A stretch of DNA of 64,000 nucleotides from Paguma larvata (Eukaryota > Chordata > Mammalia > Carnivora > Viverridae): assembly GCA_030068075.1 (NCBI GenBank), contig CM057841.1:50757030-50821029 (forward strand), read 5' to 3'. The position numbers were made by a program, and so were the translations under genes. Of the stretch, positions 54,377 through 64,000 are shown piece after piece; the first letter of the stretch is position 1; the number at the start of each line of letters is the position of its first letter. Under the pieces are notes generated by a model that was not told where the DNA came from, did not search any database, and saw nothing but the letters and a program-made list of their open reading frames with translations.

Positions 54377-54606
54377 TTTTTTATTTTTTTAATTTGAGAG
54401 AAAGAGAGAGAGAGACAGAGGGAGAGAGGAGACAGGGAGAGACACAGAGAAAGGGAGAGAGAGAATTCCAAGTGGGTTCCATGATGTCAGCGCAGAGCCT
54501 GATGCAGGGCCTGAACTCACTCACAAGCTGTGAGATCATGACCTGACCTGAGTTGAGATCAAGGGTCGGACGCTTAATGGCTTAACCAACTGAGCCACCC
54601 CAGCAC
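54377..54606 (-). repeat. Felid tRNA-Lys SINE
   Basis: A reverse copy with a long GA run. The flanking repeat tcctatttc is seen on both sides. Confidence 0.91.
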
Positions 54607-55514
54607 TCCTATTTCCTATTTTGGTTTTCAATGGCCAAATAACACATAAAGGACTCATGTAGGGTATAAATCGTACTTCAAGAAATTGCCCTTTGCAATA
54701 CCCTCCCTCTAGGTCCCATTTTTAAATTCTGTCAAAGGCTTTAATCCTAACAGAAAAAGGGAGACTGCAGATTCCAGAAAGGACAAGGCCCTTGTCCTAA
54801 GTGACTTGTATCCCAGCACTTATACCTAATAATAAAAAAACTGATTCAATGGATTAATGATGTTTGCTACAAGTGAGATAATGTATCTTAAAGGTCTTGA
54901 AGTAATAATAAAAAGAGAACTCCCACGGGCAGTATCAAAATTCTCTTTCTCTTTTTAGTAAAGACTAATAACAAAGTAGGCCCCATGAGGCTGGCTGGAG
55001 AAATTACTGACAAAGGTAAATATATTTGGAGTTATCAAAAATCAATTTAATTTTCACTTTTTAATTTTTAACCCATCGCTAACATTAGCAACAACAACAA
55101 AAATATTGTAACCTCAGTCAAGACACATTCTTTTATTCAAAAAATATATTATTGTGTCCAAACAATAGCACTGAAGAATAAACAACTGATTTGTTCCCCA
55201 ACATGGGTGAGGTTACCCAAAGAAGAAATCTCAGTTCAGAGTAAGCAACAAGCTTAGGGAAGTGTAGTGAATATGAAACAAGAGTCCATTGTCCAGGGAT
55301 TGGAGGAGGAGAGAAAGGAAGTATTAGAGAAGTGAGAATCTAGGAAATAAAGAAAGGATGAGAAGGTCTTTAATGGGGGAAACCCATTGGCACGAGAATA
55401 TTTTAGAATTGTGTGAAGAAGTGACAAAAATTAATATAAAAATGGAATGGCACAACGATCATGGAGTAAGGGAAACACTCAACATAAAAATGCAACAGTT
55501 TAGAGGTCAACTTG

Positions 55515-55685
55515 AAGCTCTATTACTTACCAGCTGCGCTTAAGCACTCTGAACTTCTGGTTGCTTTTACCCCCCCCCCCCATCTGTGAAATAGGAATAA
55601 AAGTTTCCCTCATTTAAGGTTTTCTCACTGATCAAGTAAGTGAATACTTATCAGGCACTGTGCTAAGTTGTCAACTGCTCCATAT
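55515..55685 (+). repeat. MIR element with poly-C expansion
   Basis: Reads taccagctgcgcttaagcac, then catctgtgaaataggaataa and aggcactgtgctaagttg. A C run (about 55570-55582) lies in the usually variable site. Confidence 0.6.
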
Positions 55686-56404
55686 GTAGTAACATAAAAC
55701 ATAGAGCCATAGTGACTTTCGAAAAAGAAATAAGAAGCTTCAGAATACAGAAAAATTGTTTACCCAGGTTCTAGATGAGAATAAGCAGAACTATCTGGAC
55801 CAATGATCAGGCTGAGGAGACAAAATCTGACATTCTTAGGTCAGAAGAATACCGACAATGATAACATCCTCTGTGCTCTATAAAGCACACAATTCCAAGA
55901 AAACTAAATACAACTTTTTGGCATCCACATCTATACAGGCAGAGATGGTTTTACAGACAACTGGACAGGCCCCCACATGTGGACGTGCCTTTGAAAAAAG
56001 AATGTATATTCAGGATTCCCTATTACAGTCAGAGGGGGGAAAATCCCTTACATTTGGGGAGAAAAAAACCAAAAATATATGTCAACAAGAATCTGGCATT
56101 TCCCATTTTTTTGATAGCAATATTACCATCAACTTCATAATACAAATATGATTTACAAGGGGACTTAGGTTTTCTAGACTCGTGTACACAGTAATCTCCC
56201 TTCAAGAAACTGTAAAGCTGCCTCACAACGCAAATTTAATCAGATACTATCAATATTCCCAAATTTCTCACAGCCTGCTGAGAGAGGAGACCATGAAGCT
56301 AGAAGTCACAAAGTTTTTTCAATTCTGTGATGGTTAAGTGACCCGTTCGTCCTTTCTCTTCCTCCCGAAGAAATTTCCAAACTTCTCAGATACTGATATA
56401 AATC

Positions 56405-56550
56405 AGACAGTCCCTGATTTATAAAATGGGAATAATAGTATCACTTCTCTTAGAGAATTTTTAGAGGATTAGAGGAGTTAATACTTCTGAAGGGCTAAGA
56501 ACAGCGTTTGGCACAGAAAAACACCTAGTATATGCTTACTGTTATCATTA
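56405..56550 (+). repeat. MIR fragment
   Basis: Contains tttataaaatgggaataata, then ggattagaggagttaatact and tttggcacagaaaaacacct. Confidence 0.6.
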
Positions 56551-59042
56551 TTCCATTAGGTTACTTGAGGGAACAAAGCAGAGAGGTCATGTCATTTTTG
56601 AACAGTGTGTTGATATTATAATTTTCCCCTTCAACTGGACCTGAAATTCGGAGAGGTAGCATAACTATTCTGTTTATTGAGACAAATAATGAGAGGACTG
56701 CGCAAGGCTTTAAGACAGGCAAAGAGACATACTAATGACATTCTTGAAAATGTAACTGAAGATATTTAGAGACAGAGAAGAAACCATGGATTTTTTTCAC
56801 CTTAGAGAGTTGCTCAACTCAAAGGTTCTAGGTTTTAGTTTTGACTTGTTTGTTGATTTCTTTTGATGGGGATGGGAAAGACAGATGGCAGGTAGAGAGG
56901 AAATTGCGGGAATGCTCCTCTTCGATGACCCCTTTGGACCCATTAACTTCTCGTCTACATGTTGCCAGGTTAAAATGTTGAAAGCCAGCGTGGTCCATTC
57001 TGAACACCCAATCTCTTATCCAGCTGCCCTCCATTGAAAAAAGGCAGCATCATGGGGAAAAGGATGCTTTGATTAGCCTTGAGAATAAATGCAATGTTCC
57101 TACTGGGAGAAAAAAAGCAAAGTTGCCTTTCTGGAGAATACGGCACAATGCACCAAGACCACAGACTATTGCTCTCAAGTTACATGCTGGCCACATGCAG
57201 CAAACACCTGAGCAGATCATTCCAGACGCTCGCTGAACACCTTGTCTGTGGTACACATAGGTGCATCACTGGGCAAAGCCCCTGACCGGCACTAGGCCCG
57301 TAGAGTCTCCATGTCCTGTCAGCCTCTATGGCTTCCTGAATCGTAATGATAAGGATGGATTAGAAAGAGCTCAGGAGACTTTTCTTTTGGGAGGAGACCT
57401 CCTCACTGCTAGCAACTCAGGGAAGGATTCTCCAATACAGAATGGACACCAGTCTCTTGGAAAGAGCTCTTGCTTGTCAGCCAGCGGGTCGTACGTATAA
57501 AACCTATGGTCCAGGGCGGTGAAAGTTTCTTCAAACTGGGTTCAGATCACTAACTACCATTTGAAACATCACTGGTCCCACAGGGGCACCTTCGATATCC
57601 ATAAATTGATGTATTTAAGAGCACAACGGGAAAGGTGAAGCTATCATACTTCACAAAATCAACGGAAGCCTATTTCCATTGGTACTTTTGGAAGTAGCCT
57701 CCAAGAGAATAGACTAAGTCATAGCCATAGGGGTTAAAAAAAAACCTCAAACATCAAAAATTAAAACAATTAGAACTACTCAACATCAAATCAAAACGTA
57801 CCCAGTCTACATCTTCCATTTCCAATTCCCTGTCCCCCACTGTACGCCTTCTGTTTCCTCCACTATAGGTAGATCTTTCTGAACTTCCTTTTCCTCCTCT
57901 GAAATTTCTCCCTCCCTGCGCCCGCCAGCATTCACACTCCCAAAACTAACTTCATAGCAAGAAAAAAAAATTATCCTTTGCTTTCACTTACACTAACCAA
58001 ATTTGGCTCCAAGACAATATTAACTAACATGGCTTTGACCATGTGCAATGGTTTAAGCTACTGACACAAAGATGAATCGACTCTTTCCTCAGAGTGCTGA
58101 AACTATAACCGTCCGTACTGGTATAGAGGATGCCATTCTAGCGGCTCTTCAGAGATGTTAGTAACATATTGATGAAATCTATTTCATATTTCAATATGTC
58201 TGTTGAAATAAACACTTCATGACTTCAACAGCCCAAATCCCATGAGATCAGAGTACAGCGATACACAATACAGCACTGGGTTGGGATGTATGAGCCCATT
58301 CTGTTCCCAAGAAGCCCATTCTGTTCCCATTCATGCCTGTGCCCATTGTCATAAGGATATAAACCTCCAAAAAGCTTTTTTGTTTTTTTCATGTATTAAT
58401 ACTAAAATAGTTGACATGTTCACCATAGCCTAATGCATATATTTTAGTATTAACTTCAAAAAATACACAAATGTTCATAAATGCTTGCAATTTTTATAAG
58501 CAGTCATAGAAAGAATCTATGTTTCAACACTTACTAACTAATCCAAGTGGTTACTGGTGATCAGTAGAGGTTGGGGAATTGGTCTCCTTCTCTTTCTCTC
58601 CCCTTTCCTTTATTGTCCTACCTAGAGAAATAGTTTATTGTTTCCTACGTACCAGACCCTCTAAAAGGCATTCTATCTGCAAAATCCCACCTATCACACA
58701 GCTCAATTGAATGAGTACTTCCATTAACTTCTCTGTATCTCGGGGCTGTCTGACCACACAGCCTCTGCTCACTCTCAACCACACATCCAATTAGGATTCA
58801 GGAAAAGTTCCAGGAACACTGTACTGTTCAACTGAAATTTACTAAGAGTAGAACTCAAGTGTTTTCACAAAAATAAACGAATGCATAAATGAATGACTAT
58901 ATATGTGAGGTGACTGATATGTTAACTAACTCAATGGGGGGGATTGTGTATGTGTAAAAAAAATCACGTTATATGCTTTAAATATCTTACAATTGAATTT
59001 GTATACTCTATCTCAATAAAACAAAACAACAACAACAATGAC

Positions 59043-59065
59043 AAAAAAAAAAAAAAAAAAAAAAC
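59043..59065. repeat. Poly-A run
   Basis: About 22 adenines after an (AAC)n-like stretch. No retroposon body could be identified before it. Confidence 0.9.
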
Positions 59066-60769
59066 AGGAGTTCCAGAAAGGTTATGACTTTTGTGAGTAG
59101 GATAGCAGCCCAAGCCACTTACTCTTAAGGTAGGACTCTTGACAACTAAATACTTCTGAGCTGGCTAAAGGTAGGTCGTAACCTCCCATCAACTACCTCT
59201 TACTGCCATTTAGATGGATCCAAAGCCATGGAGAAGTACCCATAAATTCAGATCTTCAGAAATGAAGGCTGGGGTCAAATGGACTAAAATCAGAGTCATC
59301 TTTTTGACGTCTCCTCCCAATTTTCACACCAAAGTTGGGGGGTGTTCAAGAGCATCACTGAGAAAGCTTCTCTGTGGATCTGGAGGTAACTGGCTCAATT
59401 GCTCTCTGGAATGTAGACTTACTGGACATTACTCATCTGGTTCAAGATTTCATTCTGCCAACACTCCTGCAAGTACTTTCAGGACATTGAAAGGGCTGGG
59501 ACATTGCTTTGCAACAACCACGGCATGCCCTGCACGTCATCTTTGGGAGGGACATACACAGAATAATAAGAAAGGGAAACCACATCTTCCCAGCTTCTTG
59601 GAAAGCTAAATATGCCTTGACAGTCAACAAGAACAGATATCAAAGCTGCATGACCCTTACAAGCAGTTTGGTCATGAAGACTTTCTCATCTAGGGAAGAC
59701 TACGAAGGGAGCCATTTAACAGCCTTGTGTCACATAATCCTCTTTGCTCCAGCCTTTTCTTGAGAACTGGATCATTTCAAAGAAAGCTTAAAAAGGATGT
59801 CATTTGGAAAACACATGACTACCATAATGGCTGTTGGTTAATTGTGAGGGACCAACCGGAGATAGCTTGTAGGTCTGGATTTAATAGAAACCAGACTCGC
59901 CACCAGCTTTGCATGGGACCATGCAGCCAGCCTCTCCTCCTAGATCATTCCAGGGTTTGGTGCTGTGTCTACTAATAAACAGTCTTCCTTCTTCACATGT
60001 CATGTCAGTATCCTCTGGAGGGAGGGGCATGCTACATGTCTGAGAAATAGTCATAACTCATATCCATTGAAGTTGTGTTTCTTAAGTCAATTTCAGAGTT
60101 TAAACTTGTGCTTCCAACCTCCAATCCTCATTTTCTTCAACAACGTCCTACCAAATGAGGCATTATGTGGTTGACAATGTTAACGAATTTCAACACGCGG
60201 TTGATCTCTTGAGCTCCTAACGCTCTCCTGCCCTGTGGTCTTATTCCAGTTTGGTCACGTATTGCCACAGGCCCAGAATAAAGCAGGGGCCTCCTATCTT
60301 GCCTCTCTGTCAGCAAGCCCTATCCTCTCTCACGTCAGTTATTTTTCTAAATCATCACTTAAAACAGGTCACGTTTCTGCTCTATTATCATAAGACGAGA
60401 GCTAAACAAAGAAATATGGAGTTCAAACCACTTTGCAGTCCAGTACGATACAAACCCAGCCCCCAGTAGGCTCTCAAACCATCTTCAATCTTTTGTTATC
60501 TAACTCTAGGTACACTGGCTCCATTGCTGTTCCAGCAACAGGACAGCCCAGCTCCCAGCCGGACCACTGTGATTCCTGTTTCCTGCATCTAAAATGCTCT
60601 ATGCTCAGTTATCTCCCTTAGTTTTGCCCAAAGGTCACTTCTTCAAACCACCCTAAAAAACAAAGGAAATATTCTCATTCTCCATCTCAGTCAGCTTTAT
60701 TTTTCTGTGTAGCCCTTATCCTTACTCAATGGTCTACCTCATGGCTGTTCGCTTTTGTGTTTATTGGTT

Positions 60770-60865
60770 GTTGCTCCTATTAGTTCCATAAAGTCCAGAG
60801 CTTGTGTTTTTCTTGCTCATCTCTGGCACATGGTAGGTGCTCTGTAAGCATTTAAAGAATTAATG
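60770..60865 (+). repeat. L2 3' end
   Basis: Contains catctctggcacatggtagg and tgctctgtaagcatttaaag. Confidence 0.6.
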
Positions 60866-60886
60866 AACTAGAAATAAGGCAACATG

Positions 60887-61073
60887 GGGCTCAGTCGGTT
60901 GAGTGTATGACTCACTGTTCGTGAGTTCAAGCCCCATGTTGGGCTCTGTTGCTGACAGCTCAGAGCCTGGAGCCTCCTTCAGATTCTGTGTGTCCTTCTC
61001 TCTCTGCCCCTCTCGTGCTCATGCTCTCTTTTCTCAAAAATAAATAAAGGTTAAAAACACTTTTAATTAAAAA
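60887..61073 (+). repeat. 5'-truncated felid SINE with exact target-site duplication
   Basis: Begins inside the tRNA-like head (gggctcagtcggttg), lacking the first bases. The 15-bp repeat aaataaggcaacatg flanks it exactly (60872-60886 and 61074-61088). Confidence 0.93.
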
Positions 61074-61551
61074 AAATAAGGCAACATGCTTAGTACTAAG
61101 AGAGACATAAAAATAGGCAAGACATTGATGCTTACATTTAAGGATGTTTCTCCTTTGGGAAACAAACATATAACCAATTAATCAGATAGATTATGTCCCT
61201 CTCCTGATTATCATTATGATTTATTTACATGCTTCTCTCATAGGATTCTTTACCATCTTGCACGTTACTACAGCACGCACTTACCAAAGGGAGCTATACG
61301 ACTCTTTTTTTGCAATATAAAATTCCTGCAAGGAAAAATAACATATTTGACTCTGTGCTCTTGGAACTCAGCTGGCATTGGCATGACACTCAAATCATGC
61401 TGAAGGAATGAGGGAATATACAAAATTCCATGGGAGTGCAAAGTCAGACCACCTCTGAGAATGATAGCAAACTCTTGTACACTGAGAAATGGCTGACAGT
61501 TTTTGAAGGGAAAGCCAAAAGAACCCATCTAAGTTATAGAAAACAGGCTAA

Positions 61552-61760
61552 AAGCACCTAGGTGGCTCAGTCAGTTAAGCTTCCGACTTCAGCTCAGTTC
61601 ATGATCTCACAATCCTTGAGTTCAAGCCCCAGGTCAGGCTCTGTGCTGACAGCTCAGAGCCTGGACCCTGCTTTGGATTCTATGTCTCCGTCTCTCTGCC
61701 CCTCTCTGCTTGCACTCTCTCTCTCTCTCTCTTTTAAAAATAAACATCAAAAGATAATAG
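61552..61760 (+). repeat. Felid tRNA-Lys SINE
   Basis: A forward copy with a diverged first base block (aaagcacctaggtggctc). Confidence 0.91.
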
Positions 61761-62744
61761 AGAAAAGAAAAGTGGCTAGACCCAAGTTGTAGGGACTCAC
61801 TCTGCCTTCCATAACAGTGAAGGATATGTTCATTTGACACTTCATAGTCCGTGCACCATTTTCCTGAAATATGCCAAAAATCTAGACAATAGCAAATTAT
61901 AAAATTACACCTTAGGTAACATCTGGTTTATCAACTCATTATACCATCATTGCTTCAGATTGCTTTCTTGAAGAGCCTAAGCATTCCAGACGGAGGTATT
62001 CAAGTACTGAAATCTAAACTCTCAATACCAAATCAGTTCATATCAACATTTTCACATGAGTATTGCTATCAAAACTCTAAGTCCTTGCTAGCTGAAAAGC
62101 AATAATCAGTAGATTACTGGTACCTCCTGCTATTTAAATTCTCACTACGCACATTCATTTGGCTTCTGAGTTTGGAGAGTAGGGAATTTAGGTAGGTGAT
62201 GTCTAATACACGTTTGCCAAAAGTAGTGATTTTCCTAGAAGAAACAATTGACACGTGTCCCGTGACTCAGCCGGACAGGCACAGATGGCGTCTGCTTTTA
62301 TCTGCAAGACAGTGCAACTCAATTTTGAGGCATAAATGATGCTCCTCCGTTCCAAAGGCTGCTGCCCACAGATGCATGGCATCAGGAAGACATATGTTTT
62401 TCCTTGTTTCTGTAGTGACGATGGGTTATGTCAAGCTCTCCACCCCACCTTGCCCCGCCTTTCTTGGAACTGACAGCACTCATTTGCTTCAAAGAGACCT
62501 GGAGCTGAAAGCCAAGCCAGTAACAGCTGTCAGAGATGTGATGAAGTACACCACGTGGCATCCACTCATTGGGTAGCTGCGCAGAGGGGCTGGGTGGCTG
62601 ATTGGGCCTCCCAAGCTCTCCCAGGGGCCATGTGGAAGAGCCAGAGATGAACACCGTGTTGCAAACGGCTGGTCCCAATTTTCTTCAGTTATTTACCTTC
62701 TCCTGCTCCTCCTCACCCCCTGCCTTAAGGTAAAACCAAGGAAA

Positions 62745-62880
62745 ACAATCATAGGATTATGGGATGTTAGCAATTGTGTACTTCATCCCCTCTGACTTTA
62801 CACAGAAAGAAAATAGGATCCAGGAAGAACAAAGGAATTGCCCAGAGCCTCACAACTTATTAGCAGCTGATCATTTTTGC
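62745..62880 (-). repeat. Possible MIR fragment
   Basis: Weak reverse MIR: ggaattgcccagagcctcac, then aacttattagcagctga. Confidence 0.4.
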
Positions 62881-63164
62881 CTGGTATTCCGTTTTCTCAG
62901 CTGTTGAACAAAGAGACTTGATCATTTAAGGGCCTTTCCATATCTGAAATTCTGCTCTTCTTATCAGTTGGGATGACACACAGGTAACTTACTGTGATGC
63001 AAAGTACAAACTCTGTACAGGCAGCAAACCCACCTGAGAGCCTGGTACCCATGTAGCAACGAATAAGATTGTTGATGGTGCTGGGTAACATCAGAGTCCA
63101 GTTAAGGGCATTAGAGCCCGTCTTCAACCTTGGCTGAATACCAAGCTTAAAGATAGAGCTCACA

Positions 63165-63389
63165 TGGCACCTGGGTGGCTCAGTCGGTTAAGGGTCTGAC
63201 TTTGGCGCAAGTCATGATTTCACAGTTCGTGGGTTCATGCCCCGTGTCTGGCTCTGCTTAGAGCCTGGAGCAGCTCAAAGCCTGGAGCCTGCTTCAGATT
63301 CTGTGTCTCTATCTCTCTTGGCCTCTCCCCTGCTCATGCTCTCTCTCTGTCTCTCAAAAATAAATAAACATACAAAAAATTAAAAAAAA
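63165..63389 (+). repeat. Felid tRNA-Lys SINE with target-site duplication
   Basis: Forward copy. The 12-bp repeat atagagctcaca flanks it exactly (63153-63164 and 63390-63401). Confidence 0.94.
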
Positions 63390-63494
63390 ATAGAGCTCAC
63401 AACTCAGACATTCAGAGTCTGGATTTCTAGGGTTTGAAAACCAACCTTCTAGAGTAGAGACTACAAACTGATGTCGACAGAGTCAGCCTGGCCC

Positions 63495-64000
63495 TCGGTA
63501 GGTTTTTCCCCAGTTTTACTGAGATATAATTGACAAATAAAAATTATATACATTTAAGCTGTATAATGTGATGTTTTGATAGACATATACATTGTGGAAT
63601 GATTACCAGAACCAAGCTAATTAACATAACTATCACGTCACAAAGTTACCATATATTTTGTATATGTCTCGAAAACTATAAGATCTTCTCTCTTAGCAAA
63701 TTTCAAGTATATAATACAGTATTATAGTCGCCGTGCTATATATTAGATCTTCAGAATTTATTCATCTTGTATAACTGAAATTTTGAACGCTGTGACCAAC
63801 ATCTCTCCACTGTCACCACCCTAGGTCCATGGCAATCCCCATTCTACTCTCTCATTCTATGGGTCAACTTTTTTAGATTCCACATATACAAAGTATTGGT
63901 CTTTCTCTGCTTGGCTTATTTCACCCAGTTCATCCATGTTTTTACAAATGACAGGATTCCTTCCTTCTTTATGGCTGAATAATATTCCATTGTACATGTA
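63495..64000 (-). mobile_element. LINE-1 3' end, cut by window edge
   Basis: Antisense L1 3' UTR and ORF2 end: gttttactgagatataattg, then gtggaatgattaccagaacc, and finally atggctgaataatattccat. It continues past the window. Confidence 0.8.

Larger units (their letters stand above)
48566..64000 (-). other. Intron upstream of the first visible exon (partial, at least 15.4 kb)
   Basis: A minus-strand scan for earlier prodomain or signal-peptide exons found none, so they lie beyond 64000. The intron holds three LTR-like blocks (about 48850-49575, 50487-50845, 52017-52469), SINEs at 51074, 54377, 60887, 61552 and 63165, MIR and L2 traces, and an L1 end at the edge. 52800-54350, 54620-55510 and 56560-58600 hold nothing recognised. 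59200-60020 is an unassigned block ending in AATAAA-like sequence. Confidence 0.8.

Noticed and set aside
61268..61528. 86-codon minus-strand frame as an upstream prodomain exon
   Set aside because: No prodomain-like residues, and it carries no acceptor or donor that would give the phase-0 junction needed.
1..64000. CRISPR array, operon, phage or other prokaryotic system
   Set aside because: No direct repeats with regular spacers, and no dense same-strand long frames. The spliced gene and SINEs show a mammalian genome.

Overview
This is a mammalian, intron-rich genomic window from a cat-family (felid) carnivore. It holds the middle of one protein-coding gene on the minus strand, ADAMTS18, a secreted zinc metalloprotease with thrombospondin repeats. 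The felid assignment rests on about 26 copies of the tRNA-Lys-derived carnivore SINE. These copies carry the long TC-rich 3' half and A-rich tail typical of cats. The species cannot be resolved from the sequence alone.

Thirteen ADAMTS18 exons were read directly. In transcription order they run from 48565 down to 11170. All have GT-AG borders and compatible phases, and they sum to 2,037 coding bases (679 codons) with no stop or frameshift. They encode the end of the prodomain with a furin site, the whole catalytic domain with its zinc motif and Met-turn, the disintegrin-like module, the first TSP1 repeat, the Cys-rich module and the start of the spacer. By comparison with remembered human ADAMTS18 they are probably exons 4 to 16 of 23. 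The signal peptide and early prodomain exons lie beyond 64000. The rest of the spacer, the later TSP1 repeats and the PLAC domain lie before position 1.

Layout: 1-11169 is downstream intron. 11170-17537 holds the spacer, Cys-rich and TSP1-end exons. 24496-28928 holds the TSP1 and disintegrin exons. 36747-45704 holds seven exons of the disintegrin, catalytic and prodomain boundary. 48283-48565 is a prodomain exon. 48566-64000 is a large upstream intron rich in old LTRs.

The rest is intronic: SINEs (13 on each strand), L1 fragments, MIR and L2 relics, DNA-transposon relics (MER2, MER5, MER20-like), LTRs and microsatellites. I found no second gene, functional tRNA, CRISPR array or operon-like system. 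The most notable structure is a 420-bp LTR-like insertion at 35576-35995 that splits a felid SINE. Both nested target-site duplications are still readable. Other points are a 31-bp tandem duplication, a pair of inverted CA/GT microsatellites, inverted SINE pairs, and a G-rich (on the transcript) triplet tract about 90 nt from a catalytic-domain exon.
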